A DNA stretch of 64,000 nt from Apis mellifera (Eukaryota > Arthropoda > Insecta > Hymenoptera > Apidae): NCBI RefSeq assembly GCF_003254395.2, contig NC_037643.1:3509635-3573634 (forward strand), given 5' to 3'. This document shows positions 36,613-48,912 of the stretch, piece by piece (position 1 is the stretch's first letter; every line of letters starts with the position of its first letter). The translations under genes and the position numbers were made by a program. Under the pieces are notes generated by a model that saw only the letters and a program-made list of their open reading frames with translations, had not been told where the DNA came from and did no database searches.

Positions 36613-38520
36613 TGAGCTAATTGGCTGCGTTCGCGATTTCGAAATTTTTAATTTTTTACATATGTATTATATTTTAAAATTTCGGTTTTGCCATTAGAAA
36701 GATAATTTGAATTATATATTTGGAAAAGTAAAAAGGTACTGAAATTTTCATTATTTGTCTTATTTTTTTAACGAGTACTTTAATTTGTTGGAAAAAATTA
36801 TTTCTATTCATAATTCGTTATGCTCTATACTTTCAGTAATAAAAAAGTAAAAAAATTATATTTCATTTTGTTCTTGAATTATAATTGCATTTCTGTTTAT
36901 TGTGTGTGTGTATGTGAGAATATTTATGTTGGACTGTAACATAAGAAAGTCTTTTTTGTTTTCGTGCATTATATCCGTTTTAGGTTGTAGGTTTATTTCA
37001 TATGTGGTACCTATTTTATTCTCTTCGATATAACACATACTTGAAATATTTTTGCGCAATTACAAATTATTATTAAATATTCGTTTAGCTGAATCTGTAC
37101 ATTTTATTTATTGTTTTCATTTTCCAGTCAACGATATTCATATTTTCTTTTATGAGCGATCATTTAGAGATGTAAAAACATCTTTTTTAAAGTCGGTATG
37201 CGTGAGAACTTATGAAACTCATATATATTTATTAGAAAAATATTGTTTTGTCAGGAATTGTTTATTTTTAATACGAATCTTTTACTCGATTGTAATTTCC
37301 TGCGTGAATCGAAATAATAGTATCGTGTCAAAATTTTAAAGAAAACTCCAGTTTTCTTGAAAAGCAACAACATATATATATATGTTGTGTATCACCGCTT
37401 TTGTCCATGATATCTGAAATTGAACAAATTTACATTTTTGCCATATTGTACGGAAAATGAGTGCCTCGTAACGAACTGTTTAGCTCGCAAATTATACGAA
37501 GTATGCCGCGAGTGTTTGTATATACACATGGTGTTTCTAGCTTCCCTATGTTTGCATTTTCAGTCTGAATTATGCGTCGCTTCGTTATCAATTACATTTT
37601 ACCGCAGTCACGCCTCGAGATATATATACAATATCAGTCAAATGGAGAAAACAACGTGAATACCGAATGATCGTGGTCAAATCATCCATCTTAACGAGCT
37701 ATGATAGTTATTTATGTTACTATCTATCGAATCTATCGAATTTATTCAAAATTAAATTTGGAATTTGTTTATTATATCACAAACAGCCTACGGAACTAGA
37801 ATATAGCATAATTTTTTGTATTATTATTTCATTTATTCCACAATCTGCTTGTACAGTATCAAATACGTTTTACTGAATAGGTATTCTTCATAAATATAAT
37901 AAATTCCTTTTTTTAATAAGCTTTATCTAAAGTGGAATGAAAATATATTTTTTTAATTTGGAAGGAATGAATCAAGAAATTGATTCGAATGGAAATGTAA
38001 AACAATAATAATTACACAAGCTGTATTCAAATGTTACATGTATTACATATTACTTGTTGTCATTCTAATCATGGAGTAAAGGTTAATTCTTGTCGAACAA
38101 AAACAAAACAATCATCATGAGACAAAATTAATCGTTAATGGGATATTATTAATATATATTTACCATAGACAAGAATAAAATAGTTACCAGTCAAGTGAAA
38201 TAAAATAGCCCTGTTCAGATAGATAGAATAAGAATCATTGTCAGATAAGTAGTACGAGTCAATCATTTCTAATATCGATCATAAGAGAGGATTAAAAGGT
38301 ATAATAAAACGATATACGTAGTATACAATGGGGATTGTAGCACAGGGATTGTAGCATTAAACATTGTTCATCGCACAAACAACTCAATCCATCAATCGAA
38401 TTCAACAATTCGGAAATAAAATGCGAATTATTTTAATTTCCCCGTCCACCGATAGTTGCAAAACATTCGACAAAGGGTGAAACGCCTTTTCCAATATAAA
38501 TCCGGTATCCGAGCGATGCA
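36613..38520. other. Single-copy AT-rich sequence, no gene seen
   Basis: This begins right after the end of the repeat array. Short frames (for example 37,052-37,339 and 37,420-37,659) lack recognisable domains or supporting splice context and look like chance. Confidence 0.6.
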
Positions 38521-38770
38521 CGCGTTCTAAATTGCACATAAATCGCATTCATTATTGGGAGAAAACAGAACGGTGTGTTGAACGGGGGGTGAGGGGAGTG
38601 TGGAGGGCGCGCGAAAAGAAATTTTATCGGCAGTGTTCATCGGTAACCGTTAAACGGCCGACTCGTTGCAACCCGTGTAGCCCGTCATCGAGCCCCTATC
38701 GCCCCTTTATCCGTGCCTCATTAACGAGATTCGATGACAGATAAAATTCTGAGGCCGTGTCGTGACTCGT
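38521..38770. other. GC-richer island, function unknown
   Basis: An abrupt rise in GC and CpG (AACGGGGGGTGAGGGGAG, GCGCGCGAAAAG, CCCGTCATCGAGCCCC) within AT-rich flanks. No long frame with clear splice sites. Candidate regulatory element or untranslated exon; 38,771-40,090 downstream shows nothing further. Confidence 0.35.
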
Positions 38771-40159
38771 GTCAAAGCACGTGAAACATTTAACGCACGC
38801 CGAAATGAAATATCGTTTCCAGCGACTAATATGCTCGAGTCCCTTGTTTAATATTCGTATGGGAGTATACGATCGTGGTAAAACGGTAATACTGAAACAT
38901 TGCCATTATTTGGACATCGAGTATTATCAAATCGGGCGAAAAACAAATGGACATGGTATTTTCGTTTCATATTTAAGGAACGTATCGAATGAAATCGCGC
39001 GATGGAGAAATACGCGTAAAGTGGAGGAGAATTTATGTATGTTATTCGTTTTTATGATGGTATTTGATATTCGAAAATTGTTTTCATTTCTTTTCGCGAA
39101 TTTTCTCCTCGATTCATTCCTTCCAGTAATTTAAAATAGTTTAGAGTTTAATTTTGAATTTATTTGGATATAACGTTATTATTTTTTCGCGATGTGAAAT
39201 AATCATTCGTTGAAGTAGAATAGATGTCGATACGATTATTTGATACACGTTTTGTGCTTTTCTTAACGATTCCCGTGCGTGTCGCGTTACTTTTTTGTAT
39301 ATTGCCGCCATTCGAGCGTCGATTCTTCCGCGCCATTTCTCGATTACAGCTGCTAGTTCGCGTTGGATACACGAGGCGAGCATTTTCTCCTCGATACCCC
39401 AGGCTTATACATATATTACATGGAAAATTCATTATAGAAACAGTTCGTTGATCAGGAATGGATGGAATATTGGCAGGTACTTTCTCGCATCAACGATTCG
39501 ATAATTACGTCATAAATAACGTTTCTGTTTCATATTAGACGAAGCGAAACCTGTTTAATATTTTAATAATAACATCGGAATAATAACATCGTCTATTTGC
39601 TCGTTTGAATAATTGCAAAAACTGATTTCACAATATGGTATTCTCTTTCTTTTTTTTTCATTTTTTTTTTCTTTCATAATACGGAGATTATTAATCGTCA
39701 AATGTACGGAAGATTAGCACATAATGATAAATAATTAATCGTTCAATAACGATCTGCGGAATTAAATGTAACACAGGTTATAACAATCATTTCTGAATAG
39801 AATTATTGCCGATTCAATTATGTGAAATATTGAAGAGGATGATTAACGAATATTCAAATTCAAAATATTCGTATGATTTAACGTTCGTGAGAATGTAATT
39901 GTGCCATGTATCCGCTACGTGAATCCGGTTTGGTTAACACGATAAATGAATTGATTACAAAATGTAGAAAATCTTGCTGATTCGTTCCAACTTTAATTCG
40001 TTTCATTAATGGAGATTTACAAATCGGGAAAATCGATCCGTAATATTTATTAATATCTGTAGTCAGAAATTTTTTTAATTTAAGAATTTTTAAGAATTGC
40101 ATGGCTCTTTACAAATTTATCAAAATTTATCACACTCGTGTAACGAGTTTGCGGGAGAT

Positions 40160-40480
40160 CGATATTCGAAAAAAACGTCGGTAAAAGAACGCCCCTCATC
40201 CCAGATGGCTCCTGATTTGCACGACCTTGGGCAAAATACCATAGACGTATTAGCAGCCGAATATTATTTGCAGCCCAGCAGGCTGACGTTGCACGTGCAC
40301 GTGCTCGAATTATGCCCAGCTGGAGGGCCGCCGCTGTGGATGATATAATGCCGATGATTAATTACATCGATGGAAGTGCGAGCAAAAATAATGGGCCGGC
40401 TCATGGGGGAGGATTTGCGTGGCGTCGCACTTTCGATGTTGCGCCCTGTGTCCGCGTCGATTTTAACGAAAAAAGGGACA
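40160..40480. promoter_or_regulatory. GC-rich island with tandem E-boxes (candidate enhancer)
   Basis: CACGTGCACGTG at 40,292-40,303 is two abutting canonical bHLH E-boxes. A homeodomain-type ATTAATTA with a following ATCGAT sits at about 40,358-40,373. The island is much more GC-rich than the surroundings. Frames of 70-94 codons overlap on it but have no recognised domain. A coding exon cannot be excluded. The region downstream (40,541-42,640) is AT-rich with nothing visible. Confidence 0.35.
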
Positions 40481-42640
40481 TTAATAATTATTCAAGTACA
40501 CCGTCAGTTGGAGGTCTCGTTTGATATCAGCGATGAGTTCGATTTTATTGATCGAATCTTTTTTTTTTTTCTTTCGTATTTGCGATTCGATGGAAGAGAA
40601 AAGATACGTGTTTCGTTAGTGAAGACGTTTGAACGAACGATGATGTATAATTAGGTTTATAATTATCGTAGTCGGTGATTAAGGGTGTTTTATATGGATA
40701 CGAATTTGTTATTTGGACATTTGGAACGTCCGTTTATTCAAGTATCGCTGAATCGCGTGCACTTAATTGTATCTTTCTTAGATCTATACGTGAATATAGA
40801 ATGAATAGGAAGAAACGAGTAGTTCGCGTTTTCTGAATTTCTTTTTCGTTATTCAGGTTGATTTGGTGTTATTACGATATTAGTCATAACGAATAAAATA
40901 AATTGCAATGAGAAAATTATATATTTTCGGATCGGGGAAAATATTATATAATGATTAACGGAGATTTAGCAATAATTTTCTAACAGACGAAACGGATTCA
41001 GATAAGAAAAATTTTATCAATAATTTACTGGAGTATGATATATTCATCTGAAAAAGGAAATCTATTTTTTTTTAAACATTTCATTTAAAAAAAAAAAGCT
41101 TTTTTAAAAGATAATTGATTAAGTTAGTATTTTTAGTTGATCTATTCAATTTGTTTTAAAAGTTTGCTAATTTTAAGTAATGATTTTATACAATAAGCTA
41201 AGATATTCTTTCGAAAGAGAAAATCTGATTTTGACGTCAAATAGAAAATTGACAAACTGTAAATAGTTAGAGATTGGACGTTCAATGAAATAGAAAATCA
41301 TTAATATTTATTTAGTTAGTTGAAAACTAGTTAGATGTACCATATAAATACCATTACAGGCATTATTTTAGAGAGTGAGTATTAACTAGATTGGACAAAG
41401 TTAAAATCGATCTATCAAACTGAGATGATAAGTTGATCATGGAAGTCCAGCTTAAATTAATTGTCTCGTAACTTAATTAACCGCTATTGATCTTTCAACG
41501 TAAAACGATTTTCGTTAGCCTATATATTTCAACCGATATGATTGCTTTTAGATTAAACAGTAATTCAGTTTCATTACATCATTTAAGCAGATCTCAAATA
41601 ATTTTCAGGATAAAAACTATTTGAGCTACTCTATCTAATTTTTCCTTATTTCGAATGTTTCTTATGCAGTGGATATAATATGACGTGCATATATAAATTA
41701 AGTTTCTTCCAATTTTCTCAAAAGAAGGAGAAGAAAAAAAAAAGAAAGAAGGAACGCTGCTTTTACAAGAGCTTCTCTAGAAATTCACAAAAATTATACT
41801 TTCCTCGATATTTCTAAGCTGCAACAACTTATAAACTAAATTAGTGCCAACTTTTATAAGAAAAATAAAGTCGTGCAATTTATAAGATTAAGCTTCCTTC
41901 AGCTCCTTTCCAAACAAAGAAAAACGAGGAAAAGAGATTCAAAAACAAATATATTCGAACCAGCAAAGTAATAAAATAAAACAATATTCAATATTTAACG
42001 ATATTCAATATATATGGTGAGGATAGGAGTTTTTAGTGTGATTCATATCTACATACATACGTCAAAGGATATTTATGACAGGGTGTATCAATGCGACCGT
42101 GAGTCGATACATAGCCACCGCAACAAGATTGTGCGCGTATAAATCAATCGATTGGAAAATAGAAAATAAATTATATAAGAAAATATTTGAAGGAAAATAA
42201 AAAAAAAGCCTTTGATAAACAAGAAACGTGCGCATTTGATAAAACTAATAAATATTTTCATTACAAATCCCTCGACAATATCATTTCTTCTCGACGCGTT
42301 AACTCTGTCGAACTGTTGTCAAATCATTGTCCAATTGTACGACAAACATACACGAATGTAATTTAATATATTACTTACACTCTGACACACTCTGACGCGT
42401 CACACGAGTTGAACGAAACTTGGTTCGAATTTGGTATTTACAACAATTTAGAAAGCTAGGATACAAATGGCGCACGCCTAACATTTTTCCGGATGGCAGC
42501 GAAAATTCTCTCGCGAATTCCATCGCGTTGTCACGGATTGGGATGTAATTGTACCGGTGTAAATAGCAAGCAAAGGCAATCAATGGACAATTGAACGAAC
42601 GGTAGCGTGGGCGCATTGACATACGATGTCACCACCGCAG

Positions 42641-43110
42641 CTATCTGTCGACCTACCAATTCCATCACGCTTAACCAACGATTCGTTGCCGCCCCATACG
42701 CTGCGAGTATTTCACTCGGTGGTCAGCTTGGCCAGACACCCATTCCCTCCCCCCAACTCTATTTCCCCACACCTGAAAAGCCCTAGGTAATTGTATACAC
42801 CCTGGTTACCGTGTGATCGTCCCTATTATAACTGCGACGCGTGCTCGCGTTATCAATGCCACCGGTTATCCGACGCGCGCACCTGCGCCCTACGAGAGAG
42901 AGGATTCTCCTCTAAACGGTCGCTGCTGGCCCTCCGTTCTTTCCGTCTTCCATTCTCGAGTTTTCTTATGTATTATTTCGCGCGAGGCGTTGTAATTTCC
43001 CGTTAAGCGAGGAAACGGGCGGAAGTAATCGATCGGGGGATGCATTTTGTCAGTTACGTGATCGATGGTGTAATTCGTGAGGCGCGAAACGGGAATAGGA
43101 GATGAATTTG
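42641..43110. other. GC-richer island, function unknown
   Basis: Contains C-rich tracts (CCCTCCCCCCAACTC), ACCGGTTATCC (a Grainyhead-like ACCGGTT) near 42,861, and several CpG-dense stretches. Frames at 42,791-43,006 and 42,813-42,995 lack domains. Candidate regulatory DNA. Confidence 0.3.
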
Positions 43111-43395
43111 CGAAAGAGGGATATTGCTATTTTCTTGCCCTTCGAAATATTTGAAATTTTTGAATAATTGAAACTTTGTAGGTTATTAGGAGATCTATTT
43201 AACTCGTTCTTAATGCAAATTCCGGATGGAACGTGGAGGTAAACGATATTACATGTATTTGCAACTTATAACTTCGTAAAATTTATTTATTAATTTCTTG
43301 CCATTATTTAACAGAATTCATTATTATCAGTTTGTAACTTGTAATAACAATAAATCGTAAAATTCTGCTTAACGTAAGTCAGTCTGACGCGCAAT

Positions 43396-43520
43396 GTCTG
43401 ATAAATCTATTGTTCAAGCAAGTAACGTAGACCGGCAATTGATCAAAAAGCTATACCTCGGTAGTATAGATAGCTCATTTATCAGACACGGGGTAGTAGC
43501 GTAAGCCGGTCATTGATCAC
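43396..43520. repeat. Dyad and direct-repeat element
   Basis: GTCTGATAAAT (43,396-43,406) and ATTTATCAGAC (43,477-43,487) form a perfect 11-bp inverted repeat. It interleaves with a near-direct repeat, CCGGCAATTGATCA (43,432-43,445) and CCGGTCATTGATCA (43,506-43,519). It is not a tRNA: no T-loop consensus was found. Confidence 0.6.
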
Positions 43521-44220
43521 CCGCTGTGAGAAATTGTGAAAACGGAAAGTTGAATAGCTGTCTCTGGATAGGAAACGCGTAAAGAACTATAATGAACGCA
43601 ATTCATCTTTTCCTCTATATGTATATCCATCTCGAATAGCTCGGCAATAGGCGCGTAGTCGAAAATGGTAGTAGCGCACACATGTGTGTCGACAACCTCA
43701 TAAACAGGCGTCGTGAGTGCGTGGGCATGAAATTCCTTTCTCCTTTCCGGCTCCGCGGCTAGAGCGTGCTCGGAATAAAAAAGGTATATACACGGAACGG
43801 AACACGTGGTAATGGAGAAGTTGAATTATCGCACGTTCGCGGTTCGAATGGATTTCCAATCTGAAAACAGGCTCGCGAGAGGATTTCCCGCGTAATTTTT
43901 AAGCAGCAAATGAATTCGAAAAGCCCAGACGAGTGCTATTCGTTCAGAACGGCAGAGATTCTTTCTCTGATGTTCTCGAAAACGTGTGTTCATTTCTATT
44001 TCTTCCAACGTGCCGCGCCAGGCCTCTCTCATACCAGGCCACCATCCGCTTCGCTCGAATATTTTCTCTTTCGTTTCGCTCGCGGCGTGAAATTAAATCC
44101 CCCCCCTCCCTCGATGATATTAGCAAAATGTTGGCGAAAAATCGATTCGAGAGCAAGAACACCACACCGCGTGCACAAAACCGCCATCGAGTTTGAATAA
44201 ATTCCACCCTGTAAATTCCC

Positions 44221-44254
44221 TTCTTCTTCTTCTTCTTCTTCTTCTTCTTTTTTT
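44221..44254 (+). repeat. (TTC)n microsatellite
   Basis: About ten TTC units followed by a short T tract. It generates a spurious poly-lysine frame on the minus strand. Confidence 0.95.
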
Positions 44255-44500
44255 CGAAATGAGAATTTATTGCGCGATTAAACTTAATTTTCGAAACAAT
44301 TTTCAGGGATATTAAATGCACACAGGCAGAGTAGAGTGTACGCGTAAATATCATAAATCGCGGGTCGACCGTGGAACGATGCGATAACGAATCGTAATAT
44401 CGCGGTTCAACCGATCGAAGAATCGAAAACGAATTGAGCGGTGATCGGGGAGCGGTGATGATTTATGAAAAGCGACTTTGTAGCTGAGTTGTTACTATCG

Positions 44501-47500
44501 TTTGCTTAAGTGCATCCGTGCTTCCGTGAATTGAAATCGAAGAAAGAGAAGACGATTGAATCGAAGTTCAATCGAGAGAATGGTGATTGTGAATTATATT
44601 GTGATGTGAAACAAAGCTATGAAAAAAAGCTTCATAAAGCTATTTCCGCGAGCTTTATGAAGAACGTGATTGTTGACAATAAACTATTTACTTCCTGGAG
44701 GAATTTCTGTTCTGATGGAATTACTTCAATGAACTCGTTTCGGAAAGAAAGACACGGAGATGTTTGATGTTTCAAAAGATAATAAATAATAATAATAGTT
44801 TTGAACAAATTTTAGTTGATAGAAATAAATTATTTTAAAGTATTTGGAAAATTTGGGAAGCTACAAAGTTGCTTTTTTTGATTAAATAATGATATATTAT
44901 CGATTATCGAATTAATTATATTTTAATAATCTAATGAATAGTTGAAATATATTTTATCTTCTCATATATGGAATAATTTTCCTTAAATTCTATTAAATTC
45001 TACTATTGGATATAATGAACGGTTTACAAATTTTAATTAATTTTATTATTATTATTTTCGTATCGTGACTATGGTAAAATACCGTAAAATTTAAAACTTA
45101 AATTTATTATAACTTAAATTAACAATTTTAGTCACGTTTTATGGGGGCTGCATATTAACTTTATGCATTTAATGAAGCATATTATTTTCATCTGTTTTTT
45201 CCGGTGGACAAATATTGCAAGCTTATAGCGTAATCCTATATTTACATGTTTTTTTTTTATTACTGCCATCTGTATTTAATTTTGCAAATGCAAATATTAG
45301 TTGGTTTCAATTAAATATACAGTTCGTAAAGTTAATTCACGTATATAAAATTTGTAATATTATTTGTAATGAAAATTTTCCATTTGATCAATTTGTTCAA
45401 ATTTCATCATTTAATGGTTTATATTATAAATACGCAACGTATAATATTCTATACCTATATTTCATATTTCGCTTTAATTTCGATAAATCGATATTTTTCT
45501 AAAATAATAATTCTCTCTAAAAAAAAAAAAGAAGAACGAGAATCTACCTCTTTCCTTCATGCAAACAAACAAACTTCATTGAGAAAGAAATAGCGACAAC
45601 TTCGTATAAATAATCATAACAATAATTTCTAACCCTGTACTACAAAGAAAATACTTGAATTCGCAGAAGGCGATGTCTGCCACGGAAAAAGAGAGAAAAA
45701 AAATATCATTCACGTTACAGCGTACACGGAATAAACCTTATTTCTTCATTCATCCAAGCGTAACATCAGTTCTCCCGTTCCACCGCTCTCCTCTTATTTC
45801 CCTCTCCGCTCCTCGTCCTGTTCCCATTCTTTTCAGTTTCCTTCCTGCAGCTGCGTGGTCGCGGAACACGCAAAACCTCGCATTAAACTAAAGCTTTATG
45901 GCCACGATATGGTCGAGGGTTGCATCCTTGACAGTTTAACCACTTTTCAGTACACAGACAGAGGGAAGGGGGAGGAGAGAAGCCGGAGGCGGAAGCGATG
46001 CTTGTTACTACGCAATCGTGGCAAGCGGCTCTTCTTTCCTCGCGCTACGCGTGTGTAGTTTTGTTCTAGTCTCGGTTAATGCCGCTTTTCAATAGGGAAC
46101 AAGACTATCGTACTTAGACAGCCAGAGATCTCACTTCAGAGCGCAACAGAAACAGGTCGCGGTCCCTTCTCCATTTTTTTTTCTCTTTCTCTTCTCCTTT
46201 CTCCCTTCTTTTCTTTTTTTTTTTTTTCGCTTGAAGTATGTTTTACCTACCCGGTTCGTGAAACGACTTTCCTCCTTCGCCTCGCGTCTGGGATGAAAGT
46301 TTCCCGGGATGGGAAGCGCGCACTCCTGCTGCAAAGTTTTTTTGCGAGCGCCAGTATGATTATCGCTGCTTGATAACTCGCTGGTTAATTAGAATTTAAC
46401 ACGGATATATGCTCTTTTGGGGATTCTAACGATTTGATTTGTTCTAATTGGCTTGAAATTTGTTCCTAAAAGGTTTCATATTACGATTGCGTGAGCGAGA
46501 TAACGATAAATCGAGAAGAATGTAAGATAGAGAGAGTTACGTACACGTGTATGTAGAAAGAGTAATATGTGATTTATGCAAATGTAATATATAGCATGCA
46601 ATACAATCGTGTAATTTTTAAAATATTCGTCGTTGTATTAAAAAAATAATTAAGTGTTGATATAAATCTGGATATAATTGAGATATAAATTCTTCGTACA
46701 ATGGGGAAGTAACATTGACAATTTAAAAGAAAAAAAAAAAAGATATAAGTGCAAGATTAAAAATTGATGGAATATCGCTAGATTCGGTTTTTAGAATAAA
46801 ATTATTAAAAAAAGGGCAATTTATTATTATTTTTATCAAGCAATTTATGAATGACAATTTAATGAATTAATCATCGAAATTTTTATTTTTTATTTTTTTG
46901 TTTTTTATTCACGCGTATGCACACTCGTTCGTGACAATTGGTTCAACAGATGCGATCAAAATCTCGAATGAGATGAATTTTGTTTTCCAGTTACCCGTTT
47001 CTCATTAAAATATATTGCCACATTAATATCCCTTGCTAAATTGGACACCGATACGAAGTTAATCAAAATCGTTTTTATCGCTTGACCAACCAAAAGCATC
47101 ATCGACAAGTTAAATGGGAACCGCAGAAAATTTAGTAGGACGTTTCTGGGTTAATGAGCACTTGCATATCTCGCGATCGAGAAACGCTATTTTCTGGGAT
47201 GCATTATAACGAAATATCCGAAAATAGCTGATGTAAAAGTTAACGCGTGACAAACTTGTTATTATTATATCACGCGTGACATTTTAATTAATTTAAAATA
47301 GCGCGTGCAACAATTTAATACTTATCTTTCCTTTTAAATTATACGGTTAATATAAAATTATATACCGTAATATTTTTCACATAAAATCGTAACATAATAA
47401 CCACAGGATTTAACGATAGAATAACGAAGTTACACGGGACAACAAGTAACTGAATTTAAAAAGTTAGCTGAAATTAAGAACAATGGAACGATATGAATGA

Positions 47501-47600
47501 TACAAAACGAAAGTTCTTTTTTGAACATGTTCAAAGAATCACATATAGAATATCATCGTTAAATCATTATATATTTAATTTAGATCGTTTTAAATAAAAG
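44501..47600. other. Mostly AT-rich, with one purine/pyrimidine-rich GC island
   Basis: 45,640-46,400 is GC-richer, with a GAGGGAAGGGGGAGGAG stretch, a TTCTCTTTC/TTCTTTT tract at about 46,180-46,228 and CpG-rich sequence near 46,000-46,060. The rest is AT-rich. Frames at 44,510-44,767 and 45,655-45,891 have no recognised domain or splice support. Confidence 0.4.
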
Positions 47601-47875
47601 TCTACAATTTTGTTTTTAACTTCCACGTATAACAGATTAAAAGCGTGACATTTTCTACATAAAAAGGGAGGGTAGAATTTAAAGGACGAGCTCGATATTC
47701 AAGCAAGACTAGCCCTTTGACTCGTCGAAACGATAGATAAGTCACGGACAAACGGAAATCCAGCCGAGTACACCGAATAGATTCCGCATCATCGCATTGA
47801 AATTCAGCTGTCGCGCCACATCGCGCCACCAAGGCTATTGCCTCCCCTCGTCGTCGTCGAGCTTTGAGATTGGAA

Positions 47876-48153
47876 CGCTGGGCGGGAGGGGAGGAAGAAG
47901 TCACGACGTTGCAACGAACAAGTAGTTTTTCTCTGTAGCTAGCCAACCGTGCGCTAAAGAGAGAGGCCGTTCGAATCTTCTCGTCGAAGAGAAGAAGAGG
48001 GAGAAGGCAGGCAAAGCGACGACGGTGGACGACGACGTGGACACAGGAAGCGGGGAAACAGGCAGAAAAGGATATCGGTTCCCGTTGAGAACTTCTTAAT
48101 GCAGTTCTGCCGGATATACTCGAGTGGAGCTACGCCTCGGCAAAACCCAAAAG
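47876..48153 (+). promoter_or_regulatory. Candidate GC-box promoter and first exon
   Basis: GGGCGGGAGGGGAGG at about 47,880-47,894 resembles a GC-box. A purine-rich, CpG-containing leader (47,945-48,100) runs to a donor-like AAAAG|GTAACC, giving an exon end at 48,153. A possible ATG at 48,099 would give only 18 codons before the donor, so this is more likely an untranslated first exon. It could be an upstream exon of the gene whose signal-peptide exon lies at 63,073, but that link is only positional. Confidence 0.3.
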
Positions 48154-48487
48154 GTAACCGGAACTTCTATTTCATCGTAGCTCGTGAAGCGTGCCATGCA
48201 AACTTCTTTGCTCGAGCAAAAGCTCTCAAAGTGTTATCGATGGTGCCGTCGGCTGCTGTAGATAGGACTGGCCAACAGATACAGAAACTGGCGCGATATT
48301 CGAGACAAGCGTTCGATACGCTAAGACAATTTTTCAGGCGCTATAATTCGATGCTATCAATGTCACGCTTGCCTTGCATTGATGGATGAGTTGATTCAGG
48401 AATTGCAGGAAAATTAATTATCTCGAGTTGTAGCATCGTAACTTCATCGACTTATGGAATTACTGTTCCACTGGAGTAATTGGAATA

Positions 48488-48912
48488 AAGTTACGAATAG
48501 TAAGATAGAAACTTGAGATTTTAGTTTAGATTGGATTGAATTGTCTGTTATTCTCATTACAAAATATTTACAAGAGATGGCGCAAAGATGTTCGATTCTA
48601 TTTGCGGGAAAAAATAGTTTAGAAGGAGAAAGTTACGAATAGTAAGATAGAAACTTGAGATTTTAGTTTAGACTGGATTGAATTGTTATTCTTATTACAA
48701 AATATTTACAAGAGATGGCGCAAAGATATTCGATTCTATTTGCGGGAAAAAATAGTTTAGAAGGAGAAAGTTATAGAGAGTAAGATAGAAACTTGAGATT
48801 TTAGTTTAGACTGGATTGAATTGTCTGTTATTCTTATTACAAAATATTTACAAGAGATGGCGCAAAGATGTTCGATTCTATTTGTGGGAAAAAATAATTT
48901 AGAAGGAAGAAA
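48488..48912 (+). repeat. ~140-bp tandem repeat, 3 units, each with a CTCF-like motif
   Basis: Units start at 48,488, 48,630 and 48,768 (AAGTTACGAATAGTAAGATAG or a variant) and run through TTGAGATTTTAGTTTAGA to GGGAAAAAATAGTTTAGAAGG. Each contains CAAGAGATGGCGC (48,571-48,583; 48,709-48,721; 48,851-48,863), which fits the insect CTCF core CNNNAGRTGGCGC. Confidence 0.88.

Noticed and set aside
43396..43520. tRNA-like look of the 43.4-kb element
   Set aside because: No T-loop GGTTCRA consensus and no coherent cloverleaf.
44221..44254. Poly-lysine protein on the minus strand
   Set aside because: Produced by the (TTC)n microsatellite.
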